This document shows, piece after piece, positions 11,601 through 20,959 of a stretch of 64,000 nt of DNA. Position 1 is the first letter of the stretch. The number at the start of each line of letters is the position of its first letter. Position numbers and translations under genes: made by a program. Origin of the DNA: Siphonodentalium dalli. Lineage: Eukaryota > Mollusca > Scaphopoda > Gadilida > Siphonodentaliidae. The stretch lies in the NCBI GenBank assembly GCA_032622095.1, contig CP136066.1:196220816-196284815 (forward strand), read 5' to 3'. The notes under the pieces were generated by a model. The model made no database searches and was not told the origin of the DNA. It worked only from the letters and a program-made list of their open reading frames with translations.

Positions 11601-14600
11601 TAATTTATGAGTGTTTAGAATTTCTCAAATATATCACATGCAGGTTGTGGTATATGGTACTATGTCTTTAAATTAATAGAACTTGATTTCCGACAGATAT
11701 CCCTTTTCTTGGCGCCAAATTACACCGAAAATATACCCGAGGCGGCAGAGTTCCATGAAAAACAAAATGGCGGACATCGACCCCATATGGGAACCCTGAG
11801 GGGGGATATGGATTCCATATGGGACGGGCTACACAGATGACGACGGTAAGCGTGAGAAGGAACCCCAACCGGGAAGGTCCGATTTACGCATGCGCACAAA
11901 TCTAACAGGATGGTCTTTCGTCGCAGGCTATCCAGCATTAACGGTGCGCGGATATCAACAAAGTTTTGAAGATGCCGATTTGAACTTGAAAAGCTGAATA
12001 CTGAAATAACTGAATGTTCAATAACATTAACAATCGGTTATAAATCACGATCTATTTAGAGCATATGTATTCGACCAACCATGATTAAATAAAATAAAAG
12101 TTAGATACTTACATTAATTTGACACATTGTTAATGTTATGGCCAATTTCAGTCGACGAGTGAGTCAGTGACAGTAATATTGGTGAGGATTTTTAATTTAA
12201 GACTTCTCATCACTTCACGGTCTTTGAAAAGTGAAGTGGGGTGGGTGTGTGACACTGTTAAATGACTGTCTAATCTCCAACTTTGGTAAACAATGTCAAC
12301 AATTGGAAATTTGTACCTGACACCTTTGGAAATTTCAGACCAAAAACAGATTCAGATACTGAAAGTAGTTGAAACTGTTCTGAATCTGAAACTGATAGCT
12401 TGAATTTCCAAACAGTATTTAATTTAGTGTAAAATTTGTTGTTTTAAAGATGCATAATCCGAATTAATGCTCCCAGATGACTATTTCTTTGGGGATTTAT
12501 TGAGTTGAGAAACCCACCCATCAAAGCTCAGGTTGATCAGATATCGATTTTTGAAATTTGTTATTTCTCGAAATGTGTAATTATTTGTGGCCCAGAAAAT
12601 ATTCGTCAAACCAACGGTCTTGGACAAAATTGCGGATGAAGCAGTGGATGAAGATGGATAACTCTAAAATCAAGTGGTAATATGGCCAAATTTTGTTGAA
12701 CAACATGTTGATAAATAACACATTTTGAGAAATTTTATACCATAGTTGACAGCCGTTAGCATTATTATGTTGTAATTGATCGATTCTGATAACAAAAGCG
12801 TATTTTGAAGAAATGTTGTTCAGTTGTAACTTGTTGATATGGGGACTCGGATTGAGTATCTTTAAGATTAAGACAAAAAGTATGAAAATGTTTAAGTACC
12901 ATCTGTAAAATGTCTACCAAATAGTAATGATTCTGGTAACGCACCGCTACTAATTTAGACCTCTGCCCCAATTTAATTGCCCCCACCCCCCCCCCCCCCC
13001 CAATGTACTAATCACCAAGCTCAAATTTCTTGTCACAGTCTTTTATCTCTCGTTTAAATTACGTACCAGCTTGATCAACATTATAAAATTTCTTTATCTT
13101 AGTTACATCTTTAATTCTTCATACATTCTGATAGACCTCATATTGGCTATTTTTGTTGAGCTGGGACTGGTTTGTATTTTTTTTTTGTGGACCGTTTTAT
13201 ATTTTTGCTTAACCAAGCTTTGGCTAATTGAGTGTAAATTGATACACAGAAAAGTACCTAGGATATATGGTAACTTGAGACCAATCATATACAAAATATA
13301 ACTACAATCTCACCTCTGGTTAGTGGTTAAGTAGTCCTACATATTTTCAGTGTCCAATCATTTTAGGGATATGATTAACTATTTAATTAAAATTGTTTAT
13401 TATTTCCCCTGTAAGTCGTCTGATACCAGCAGACTTAAACCTATGTAACAATTTTCAGCTCCATGGGTCCAACTGTTTTAGGTACATGTATGTAATTAAT
13501 TTATAATATTTAATTAAATTTAATCATGAATACTTAGTGCCCTTTTAAGACATCTGATCATTATCTGATTATGATGTCAATGGCAAATATTCTGATTTAA
13601 TTGACAAACAAAGAAACAGAATTGGTTGGTATTAGTATAGATACCAGTACTTTTTAACAGCATCGGTTTGCCCTACCACTAGGCTACCAGCATCATATCA
13701 ATTCATCAGGATCCACCTGCAGCATAGCAAATTAGCAGTACCACTTAACCAGGGGTGAATACTCCATCTATTGAGGAACATACCCAGCGTGTGCTTATCC
13801 CAGACATCAGCAGTGTCTGGGCCATACAGGGACATAAGGAAAGAAACAAATGGATTACACAATAATTTGCCTTCATTTAGGCTTCATTTATAATTTCCAA
13901 TACCTAGAATAATATGCTATAATGTATGTGTTTGGTTGATGTTCTAGGCTTATTTTCAGGTGCATGTGCCATCCCAGGCAACCCCAATTCATTTGAAAGG
14001 GAATAACAATGGGCATTAGCTGAATCTTGCCTACAAATCTATGAACATTTTTAATCTAATGTTATGGAATGTATTCTTATTTATAGCCACACATACTCAC
14101 ATAGTGTGGGAACTTTTAAGTTTTTACATACTGCATTATAACCCCCAAAACTTGAAAACTACTACATGTATCTTCTTTATTTGCTTTGCAATCAAGTTAC
14201 GCTGAATAGGTCACTCTCACCGGTTTTCTGTGATAAAGTTACCCAGGTTCCTGAAATTGTGATAAAGTTAGTTAAGTTACCCAGGTTGGAGAAGAATGAG
14301 ATAAAGTTACCAAGGTTAATAATAGTTCATGTTTAGCAACAAATTATTGATTTTTGTGATCAAAATGACGAACTACAATACTAATATGTCTTAATTTATG
14401 CTTGATAAGGGCTATTACTTGCCAAAACTGAACAATATTTCCTCTGTCACTTTTAAATCGAGTTGATATTGTGAGATTTGCTTAACCTGGGTTACTTTAT
14501 CACAATTCTCACCAACCTGGGTAACTTTATCACAAAATTAGGAACCTGGGTAACTTTATCACAGAAAACCGATGAGAGTGACCTATTCAGCTCAATTTAC

Positions 14601-17600
14601 CCCATAGCCAAGGAGGTTTTTTAATATCAGTACCAATTGCACATTAAATACAAAAATAAAAGGGTTCTTAAACTATCAGGGTGTATACAGATGTACTAGT
14701 AATTCAAGAGAAAGAAATCTGCAAATTTTGAAATGATTTGGCACCTAATTTAACAGAGATAAAAATAATGCGATAAGAAATTAGAGCCGAGCTGAGTACA
14801 ATTTAAAATATTTTTTAGCGGGGTGGGGGGGGGGGGGGGAATACAATTAGTAGGGGTGGATATCTGAATATAAATAGGGGCTGGTGGGTTACAGTAAACA
14901 AAGGCCTTATTATTATATATAGTTTTTTTTAAACAACATGATTAAAAAAAGAAAATAATCAAAGAAAATGACAAAATTTTATATTATTAGATTATTTTAT
15001 CTTAGCATTTGGATCTTAATTAGCATTTCTGATTTAAATGATTGTGCCAATTCACTTAATCACCGCGACTGACAATTCAATGTTCCAGGATGCGTTCACT
15101 TTGGACTGGGGTATACTATAAACTAAACCTATGACTTATCATTTATTCATTATTTTGAATTTACCTTTTTTAGTATTTATCCGTTTTATCATATCACCCC
15201 CCCCCAATCAATCCGCCACCTCAGCATTGCTCCAACACCACTATTTATTCCATGCCATTGTTTGAGATCGTATGCATAAAACGCCATCAATTTGGATAGA
15301 CTGCCATAGGCCTAAATAATTCCGATAATTTAGCTGCCATAGTATGATAGTTTTTAACATTGTAATGAGTGCTAAAAATAGACTCAACGAAACAATCACA
15401 AATTTCGCTGCAAAATGTTCATTTAATCTAAATCTACGGCGACTTACGGTAGCATATATAATCCATGTAACGACATATTCACTGGTCCATGTTGCATCTA
15501 GATCCTATTATATAATTATTTTATTATATAGACTAATTCGTATGTTTTAATAGCTCATTTTCGTCATGTTTTGAACTTGAAATGACAGCGCACTCAATCA
15601 CATTGAATGTGACGTTACAAATTATTCGGTCAAGGTCATAAATCCAGACCTTCCCGGTTGGGGTTCCTTATCACGCTCACCGATGACGACCCGATGTCTC
15701 CTGATATGCCTCTACCAACGGAGCGTCCTCATTGGTCGATCCAACCAGGTGACATGATAAGAGTTTATATTGGTTAATCGCCGCCATAGGAGAGTATCAT
15801 GAAACTAATTTACGACATAAACAACCGACATCACAGCCGTGTTTAGGCTGAAGAAACTGTGAACTATCAGAGCAGGCATTTCAATAAATCAATCAGTTTA
15901 TTGCAAACTCTATGATTTAACACAGAACATGCAAAATATATATACATATATGTACAATAGCAGGAAACTATATATTGGCTATAATCTTATACTCATGCCA
16001 CAGCCTTAATACCATATAATATTTATATATCTCAATCCCGCTGGGTGAAGGCACGCCCATTCCCATTTTGTCACCCACATCGAATAATGCAGGGGCACAG
16101 CAGTTATATTTACCCCCGGTCTCAACAAATGGGATGTGTTTTGAAATGGGGAGTTTTTGCCCAGGAGGGTGGGGTCTTCAGTGTCTCAGAGTTTGGGTAG
16201 TCCCTTAAAGGCACACTTAAGATATAATGCCAATCTCCGCAATATACTAATATTTTCAATCGACAGAAGTCTATAAAACTTTTCTTCGCTGTGATATTTC
16301 CAGTAATAGTCCGGGATATATTTGATTCGGATATCATTAAGGTGTGAACATGTAATTACAAAGTGGTATTCGTCTCCTATTCCGTCATTACATAATGTAC
16401 AAACTCTGTCATTCCGTCATTCGCCTCTGTCCGGTTATCAACAAACCTTTAGCTTTATAAATACATACAATACATATATACGCATGGTCCGTGACCGGAT
16501 TCGTGATCTCCAGTTTAAAATTCGAGATTAAACGTAGGTGTAGGTTATAGTTTAGAAATAAAAGTTACCAGATTATGACAATTTCCTCAATAATACAGAA
16601 TAGTATAGTATAATGATAGGTTGGATACGATCTAATCTACAAACACACTTCGTATGCGAAGTTCGATTATGTTATGTTTTCGTGAAAAGCACGTTGTTTG
16701 GTTTAGCAGTCACGAAGTTATCCGTAGATTTCCGCGATACCTCCACACAAACAACAACCACGTGTTCGCACAACCAACATCACAATATAAAGAGCTTAAA
16801 TCTTCACTAATCTGGTTCGAAGCGCAAAATTCGCTATGTACGATTTCTCCTTCACGTGATTTATCACAGTTGGCCAAACTTGAGACAATGTTTGATGTTT
16901 AAAAAATGCGACGTGATATTTGTCACAAAGTTACATTTGTCGATAATTATTAGTTTTAATGCTTGGAGTTGCTAAATTATTCAACATTTTCACTTATAAT
17001 AGCACAACAAATTAAACAACACACATAACCGTTCAGCTGATATGTAGCAAACCGCTTTCAAGTGATGACGTCATTCGGCAAGCTACAGCTCAGCTGATTT
17101 TACCGGAAGTAAGCGAAGTGAAGATATCAGTTTTAACAAAATGGCATCTTTACTCTTGGTGCAGACACTGAATACGAGATTTACTTTTCGGCAATTTCCA
17201 CCTATTTAATGGGGAAGCATATTGTAAAGTCTGATATTTCTAGACGGGCGCAGTTTAAGGTTTTCAATCTAAATAAGTGGGTCGAACGTACTGCAGATTT
17301 GGCCCAATCCTGTATCTGGTCCAAAAAGTGTAAACATCTATGGCCGACTCTATTGTAACCAGTTTTACAATGCAAAGCCAAGCCTGAAAACAAATTAAAA
17401 TACCAATAATTAGATTGCATGTCACAATCTTCTAAATCATATATAGGCGACAGTGTTAGGGTTAAGCCCTGCCCACGATTCATGGCGATACTTAGGCACA
17501 TTTAAAACAATGAGGCGTTAAAACTCCACATCTGACATAAGTTATCAAAAAAGAAATGGTGCCCAACCATACATATTCCTGGAAATAAATTGCCATGTCC

Positions 17601-18668
17601 ACAATTAATCCTTTTTTTGCAAAAATCGCACACAAATGGCCGAGGAATTAACATACCTTATGAGTTTATTTTTTCGTTCATTATACAAACAAATATATTA
17701 TACACCATTTAGCTGACAAAATGATGTTTATGCTGCTCGAATTTCCCAATACACAAAAGCCAAGGGGCCGACCAGATTATCACAGCAAACATTATATAAA
17801 TAAAATCCAGATATAGAGGATCTCACATGAGTTTCTATTTTATACGGACTTTATCAACCGAGTTCACTAAATTCGATTTGTGTCGAGGTTTACCGAGGCT
17901 CTGATAGAATTTATAAGCGGACGAGGTTGATAAATTACGTATAAAATAGAACGAGTTTGAGATACGTTTTATCACTTGATCAAATAAACGCGAAGCAACG
18001 CGAAGTTTTCATCGAAAACAACAATAATAAACTTCAGCAATCGCAAGTCATTTAAATACTGGCGTGACGTCATCGCACGAGCTAATATTACACGTGTGTC
18101 TTAACAATAATTATGAAGCTGGTTTTGTGTGATAAAACAATTTACTACACCCCTTCTCCCTTCACTGGGCTGCATTTACCCCCCCCCACGTTTCCGAAAT
18201 AGGGTTCCAAAAAAACTTTATCGGAGTGCTAGTTGCACCTCCAGTAGCCACCACAGCATGGGGACTCGGGTAACTTTCTTTCTTTCAAGACAACATACTA
18301 TCTGTTAACATAAGTCGCGAGGGTGTGAAGTGTGCTTGACAGAATATGATTTGAAAACAACATAAGTTGGCCAAAAAAAATGGTTCCAAACCATACTTAT
18401 TCCTATAAATAAAATGGTTCCAAACCATACTTATTCCTATAAATAAAATGGATTTTCAAAAAAACAAAAAAACTAAAACATTAGAAAAATACCTACCCTC
18501 CCCAATTTGGCGACAAACGTAGACGCTTGGCGAACAATCCCACTTAAATGGCCGAGGAATTAACATAATCCGTGAATTTCTGTCTTCGTCTATATTAAAC
18601 AACTGAAGACAGTATACACCATTCAGCTGGCAGACGTTTTCTATGCTGACTCGAGTCTCCATACACAA
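2568..18668 (-). CDS. C-type lectin-like gene, five coding exons (gene span)
   Basis: Proposed order on the minus strand: exon A (ends 18497), B (17383-17292), C (11183-11096), D (3991-3769), E (2688-2568). The exon ends give consistent phases (1, 0, 1, 2), each with a GT donor and AG acceptor, which is hard to obtain by chance. Exons B-D spell a long-form CTLD: an N-terminal Cys pair, DWAKSAEYC, LTSEENGRVKTWL, the WIGATD core motif, WAPGQP, ENCLQF and the closing Cys residues. The calcium-site triplet reads QPT rather than QPD or EPN. The usual WND is replaced by WSS, so classical sugar binding is doubtful. A signal-peptide exon was not found, so the 5' end is incomplete. The gene is probably a secreted or surface recognition protein, inferred from the family. 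Confidence 0.75.
2920..3232 (+). repeat. Dispersed repeat, copy 1 (partner 24588-24960)
   Basis: The words 'gacttttgtttacataa', 'cttgacaataacat' and 'gtgactattttaacagc' recur in the same order near 24,700-24,930. This copy sits in the intron between lectin exons D and E. An open frame of 102 codons here is not shared by the second copy and is judged non-coding. Confidence 0.7.
3240..3612 (-). mobile_element. One arm of a foldback element (full copy at 7988-8509)
   Basis: The sequence from 'aacaaatttgaaatagttgc' to 'attgttcgttagct' matches the reverse complement of about 8150-8490. Only one arm and the centre are present, so this is a truncated non-autonomous copy. It lies in the exon D-E intron of the lectin gene. 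Confidence 0.65.
3769..3991 (-). CDS. Lectin exon D: second half of CTLD
   Basis: The acceptor 'tttattgcag' and donor 'gtgagtat' bound a 223-bp exon (2+219+2). It encodes AHHCVWIGATDLMSEGHFEW, then FTDWAPGQP, ENCLQF and a closing GC..NC..IC cluster. WIG and the paired cysteines are CTLD hallmarks. An extra Cys (DTNC) sits between the usual third and fourth cysteines. A TGA lies three bases into the intron, so unspliced message would terminate at once. The frame joins exon C through G|TA (Val). Confidence 0.85.
4585..4981. repeat. 42-bp minisatellite, about 9.5 near-identical units
   Basis: The unit begins 'ggtgacacagtgagtcatta' and contains 'tcgtatgtcattctattata'. Copies are essentially identical. 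Because 42 is a multiple of three and the unit lacks stops in one frame on each strand, it reads as a repeat peptide both ways (GDTVSHYRMSFYYN on plus, a different 14-mer on minus). That is a by-product of repetition, not evidence of a protein. A further 1.5 units lie at 5577-5635 beyond an insertion. Confidence 0.95.
4982..5158. mobile_element. Near-perfect 177-bp palindrome (foldback/MITE)
   Basis: Arms of roughly 80 bp pair from 'aagcaattatttcatgtg' inward to a centre near 'ggccgaaggccga'. The left edge is flush with the minisatellite. The right arm runs on into 'gttacccaata', which recurs inverted at 5563 as 'tattgggtaac'. This suggests a nested or truncated element occupying 4982-5575. 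Confidence 0.85.
5159..5576. mobile_element. Remainder of the insertion splitting the 42-bp minisatellite
   Basis: Bounded by inverted 'ttacccaata' / 'tattgggtaa'. The interior (5340-5500) carries five imperfect units of 'caacagttcgctcgg'. The minisatellite resumes in register directly after it, and a TA is shared by both borders (catTA ... TAtcg). This fits insertion into a TA target. Confidence 0.6.
5577..5636. repeat. Displaced 1.5 units of the 42-bp minisatellite
   Basis: Same sequence as the 4585-4981 array, continuing its phase across the inserted palindromic element. The array therefore predates the insertion. Confidence 0.9.
5640..7480. other. Intronic sequence with no recognised gene
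   Basis: AT-rich DNA within the 7.1-kb lectin intron. It holds a short triplicated 'attgatttatgtygtgtttt' run near 6455-6520 and scattered microsatellite-like AT runs. No exon-like open frame with splice borders was recognised on either strand. Confidence 0.5.
7487..10300. repeat. Degenerate tandem repeat block with (CAGA)n end
   Basis: Variants of 'agattcctcgtatcatgga' and 'tttggtggaaatcggcgcta', and of 'gactcgaatgacgccacttt', recur every 150-350 bp, about a dozen times. The block ends with 'cagacagacagacagacagacat' (10260-10285). A related 'acacatacagacagatc' sits at 7436-7452 on its left. The units are strongly diverged. The 7988-8509 foldback element is inserted in the block. Confidence 0.75.
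7988..8509. mobile_element. Foldback/MITE element, about 520 bp, long inverted arms
   Basis: Terminal inverted repeats 'ggtggattatctctt' and 'aagagataatccatc' are flanked by TTTAAA on both sides. The arms extend over 100 bp, with matching 'gggtataaaata' and 'tccggaaatgcttctatcg' blocks. No transposase frame is present. The target duplication may be TTTAAA or the central TTAA, and the sequence cannot distinguish these. Confidence 0.7.
10388..10537. mobile_element. Mariner-like MITE, 150 bp, TA target
   Basis: Inverted ends 'cattaatgcccaaagtaat' and, reversed, 'cagtaaatcccaaagtaat' continue through 'gaccacttaaccacagcag'. TA dinucleotides flank both ends (10386-10387 and 10538-10539). The CAGT start and TA duplication match the Tc1/mariner pattern. 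There is no coding capacity. Confidence 0.75.
10540..11090. other. Intronic sequence without recognised features
   Basis: AT-rich intron sequence immediately downstream (minus strand) of lectin exon C. Nothing beyond short low-complexity runs was recognised. Confidence 0.4.
11096..11183 (-). CDS. Lectin exon C: CTLD helix 2 segment
   Basis: An 88-bp exon with acceptor 'ttgctaccacag' and donor 'gtgagt'. It encodes EYCQTLGGKLLAGLTSEENG followed by RVKTWLGNQ, a typical CTLD stretch (Cys1, GG.L, the acidic S-E-E helix). It starts at phase 0 after exon B and leaves one base for exon D. It is separated from exon D by a 7.1-kb intron of tandem repeats and palindromes, and lies about 110 bp from the 11296-11435 palindrome. 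Confidence 0.85.
11296..11435. mobile_element. 140-bp palindrome (foldback element)
   Basis: Arms from 'gttacagggcgagttgttgc' pair with the right arm ending 'ccctgtaac'. The centre is 'gaggcgctagccga'. Arm identity is high, with a few mismatches. It lies about 110 bp from lectin exon C. Its general design (long GC-rich stem, short loop rich in 'gccgag') resembles the 4982-5158 palindrome, although the sequences differ. Confidence 0.85.
11842..11892. repeat. Left member of an inverted repeat pair 3.85 kb apart
   Basis: Contains 'ggaaccccaaccgggaaggt', matched in reverse complement at 15648-15693 over about 45 bp with few mismatches. Each copy also carries a GTAAGCG or GTGAGCG word that could act as a splice donor. 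The pair may be the ends of a larger inserted segment, or two inverted copies of a promoter or exon. Confidence 0.6.
11900..14195. other. Intronic sequence, AT-rich, with a poly-C run
   Basis: Includes a fragment at 12,230-12,430 with 'aattggaaattt' words like those in the 36,887-37,882 hAT element. A poly-C run lies at 12,984-13,002 and has an inverted counterpart in the poly-G run at 14,822-14,840. No exon was recognised. Confidence 0.4.
14200..14595. mobile_element. Foldback element with internal 27-bp repeats in its arms
   Basis: The left arm 'gctgaataggtcactctcac' is mirrored by the right arm 'gtgacctattcagc'. Each arm of about 130 bp contains three copies of 'gtgataaagttacccaggtt'. A non-palindromic centre of about 120 bp separates the arms. 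No coding capacity and no certain target duplication. Confidence 0.8.
14600..15640. other. Sequence without recognised gene; poly-G and poly-C runs
   Basis: AT-rich. Contains a poly-G run near 14,820-14,840 and a short C run near 15,197. A 68-codon frame at 15,344-15,550 has no recognisable features and is not supported. Confidence 0.4.
15648..15693. repeat. Right member of the 3.85-kb inverted repeat pair
   Basis: Reverse complement of 11842-11892 ('accttcccggttggggttcc'). Confidence 0.6.
15885..16425 (-). mobile_element. 5'-truncated LINE copy (3' end only), minus strand
   Basis: Read on the minus strand, this matches 29,630-30,170 of the LINE. It holds the last stretch of the reverse-transcriptase ORF, the shared 3' UTR ('gtgggtgacaaaatgggaat') and the same terminal 'aataaactgattgattt' tail. 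Similarity fades near 16,425, giving a copy of about 0.54 kb. It sits inside the lectin intron between exons B and C. Extreme 5' truncation is the usual product of LINE retrotransposition. Confidence 0.8.
16430..17200. other. Intronic sequence without recognised features
   Basis: The frames here (65-82 codons on the plus strand) overlap one another and show no motif or splice context. They are not supported as genes. Confidence 0.4.
17292..17383 (-). CDS. Lectin exon B: N-terminal CTLD segment
   Basis: A 92-bp exon with acceptor 'aatttgttttcag' and donor 'gtacgt'. It encodes LALHCKTGYNRVGHRCLHFL then DQIQDWAKSA. The two Cys ten residues apart are the extra N-terminal pair of long-form C-type lectin domains, and the W..A motif starts helix 1. 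Its first two bases complete a Gly codon from exon A. It joins exon C without a split codon. Confidence 0.8.
17520..17765 (-). pseudogene. Decayed tandem duplicate of lectin exon A
   Basis: This intronic stretch matches 18350-18680, including 'ggccgaggaattaacata' and the flanking 'accatacttattcct' block. The minus-strand reading frame contains several stops and small indels where exon A is open. It is a tandem duplication of roughly 0.83 kb whose downstream copy has decayed. In the upstream copy a 45-bp piece of the flank is itself duplicated (18375-18450). Confidence 0.65.
17819..17966. mobile_element. Palindromic MITE, copy 1 (partner 35066-35232)
   Basis: Inverted arms 'gagtttctattttatacg' and 'cgtataaaatagaacgag' continue through 'tttatcaaccgagttcac'. 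The 35-kb copy has the same arms. It is short and has no coding capacity. Confidence 0.75.
18497..18668 (-). CDS. Lectin-linked exon A (upstream exon, start uncertain)
   Basis: An open stretch of about 57 codons ending at a GTAGGT donor in the phase needed by exon B. It includes NVCQLNGVYCLQLFN, PRPFKWDCSP and YVCRQIGE. Four cysteines suggest an extracellular module, but I do not recognise it. No convincing polypyrimidine tract lies upstream, and there is no hydrophobic leader after the first Met. The 5' border is therefore unknown and 18668 is only the first in-frame ATG of the open stretch. A decayed duplicate lies at 17590-17760. Confidence 0.5.
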
Positions 18669-18679
18669 ATTGCCATTTG

Positions 18680-19590
18680 CGGCGATGGGTTAAGCCTATT
18701 TGCACTTCAAATGGTCAATCTCCACTTAGAACGTCATCAGATGCACCATATGTGGAGAACAAGCGTTCCACAACTAACCCACTTACTTCATAAAAAATGC
18801 TGCATTAAATACAAAGACCCCGCCCACAAATTCGGGACGCCACCATACACCTGGCTATCTAAAATGATCGCCATATTTATACGTAGGCTCGGGAAATTAA
18901 ATATAATCAATCAATCAGCAGCCATAATTTATTTAAATGCGGAGTCTAGATTCCCTACACAATTTCAAGAAGAGTAACTCTATATAATTAGTTGCATGAA
19001 ACCTGAAATCACGTCTATACGAGGATAAACAAACCACAGTGCGCAGCAGGCCTGGACATTGTGTGCAGATTTGCAGCATGAGGTCCAGAGAAGGTGAATT
19101 TAGTTATGCTACCTCCAACTGCTGTTTAACGTCACTAAATTCACCTTCCGGGGAACTCATTCTGCTCAGGCCACATCTGCTCTGGAAAGTATCTTTATTA
19201 TCAAATTAAAAAGTTTTGTTTTAGTTTCTTTGGAAAGATTCTTTTCTTTTTTAGTTTAGTTTCTCTATATCCCCAAATTGGCAGACGACATAATGCATCT
19301 GGGAACTTAAATCTGACTTTAGCCTTACTCTGTTACCATTTTGTTTCGATTATGATGGGGTGGGAAAATGACATCCCATCTAAGTGATGTCATTGTGATT
19401 GTATTTTAACATGTGATGTGTCATTTTGAAGGCATTTGAACACTCTATCTGGAAGCAAAACATATGACGTTTTCATTGATGTCGTCACCAGAGGTCAATA
19501 GGTCACGCAACGGCGATGAAAAAACAAATGTAATAGTCTGGGATCTGACAGCGTGCTCCTGCACCCCGACTAACTTCACCCCACTAATTT
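18680..19590. other. No recognised gene; imperfect inverted repeat at 19070-19160
   Basis: A short inverted repeat ('agaaggtgaatttagt' against 'actaaattcacctt') near 19,090-19,150 shares the 'gaaggtgaattt..tatgctacc' core with the MITE at 38,826-39,020. The rest of the stretch is unremarkable. Confidence 0.45.
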
Positions 19591-19592
19591 TA

Positions 19593-20950
19593 TTAGTCGA
19601 GTTTTTTTTCCAAAACTCGACTTATAGTTTGATGAGGGACTGTGGGCGGGCGGGCGGGCGGGCGGGCGACGTGTTTTGCTTATAACTCAACCGTTTATTG
19701 ACGGATTAAATTTGTTTTGGTGTGTGAGTACATATCCATGCACGTAAGCTGCAGACAAAAAATCGGGTTCGTCCGCACATTTATTACAGAGTTATGGCCC
19801 TTTGCCATTTTTTACTGATTTTAGGCTCGTTAGCGCCACAACTTCAACAAACGTTATCTGATTCGATTGAAATTTGGGATAAAGGTGTCTCCAATATCTC
19901 GGACAAGTTCAAAAACCGGCCTGGTCCAATAAAATTTGATAGAGTTATGGCCCTTAATAAGTCATTTTTCACGAATTTTCAGCTCGTTAGCGCGATAACT
20001 TCAACAAACGTTATCCGATTTCATTGAAATTTGGTATATAGGTGTCTCCCAAGAATATCTCTGTCGAGTTCGAAAACCGGCCAGGTCCAATAAAATTTGA
20101 TAGAGTTATGGCCCTTAATTAGTCATTTTTCACGAATTTTCAGTTCGTTAGCACGATAACTTCAACAAACGTTATCCGATTTCATTGAAATTTGGTATAT
20201 AGGTGTCTCCCAAGAATATCTCGGACGAGATCGAAAACCGGCCTGGTCCGATAAAATTTGATAGAGTTATGGCCCTTAATTAGTCATTTTTCACGAATTT
20301 TCAGCTCGTTAGCGCGATAACTTCAACAAACGTTATCCGATTTGATTGAAATTTGGTATATAGGTGTCTCCCAAGAATATCTCGGTCGAGTTCGAAAACC
20401 GGCCAGGTCCGATAAAATTTGATAGAGTTATGGCCCTTAATTAGTCATTTTTTCAAAAAATTTCAGCTCGTAAGCGCGATAATTTAACAAACATCATCCT
20501 ATTTGATTGAAATTTTGATATATAGGTGTCTCCCAAGAATACCTCGGACGAGTTAGAAAACCGGCCCGGTCCGATAAATTTTGATAGAGTTATGGTCCTT
20601 AAGTAGTCATTTTGTACGAATTTTGAGCTCGTTAGCGCGATAATTTCAACAAACGTCATCCAATTCAACTAAAATTTGGTATATAAGTGTCTTCCAATAA
20701 TATCCTGGACGAGTTCGAAAACCAGCCTGGCCCAATAAAATTTGATAGAGTTATGGCCCTTAATTAGACATTTTTCGTGAATTTTTAGCTCGTTAGCGCG
20801 ATAACTTCAACAAACGTCCTCCGATTTGTTTAAAATTTGGAATAGACATACTTGCCAAGAATATTTCGGACGAGTTCGAAAACCAGCCTGGCCCGATAAA
20901 ATGTTATGGAGTTATGCCCCTTAATTAGTCATTTTTCGATTTTACCTATT
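19593..20950. repeat. Tandem array, about 160-bp unit, with GGGC microsatellite
   Basis: It opens with a hairpin ('agtcgagtttt'/'aaaactcgact') and a (GGGC)n run at 19,645-19,669. About seven units follow, each with 'agctcgttagcgcgataact', 'caaacgttatccgatt', 'ataggtgtctcccaag' and 'agagttatggcccttaatta'. Units start near 19,822, 19,980, 20,140, 20,300, 20,465, 20,625 and 20,786. Divergence increases toward the right end. Short frames on both strands are products of the repeat. Confidence 0.9.
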
Positions 20951-20959
20951 AATTAGTCT

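Noticed and set aside
11668-11868. Minus-strand frame starting with a signal-peptide-like stretch (MGFLLTLTVVICVA)
   Set aside because: Tempting as the lectin leader, but it lies between exons B and C, is in the wrong order, and has no donor in a usable phase. It overlaps the inverted repeat at 11,842.
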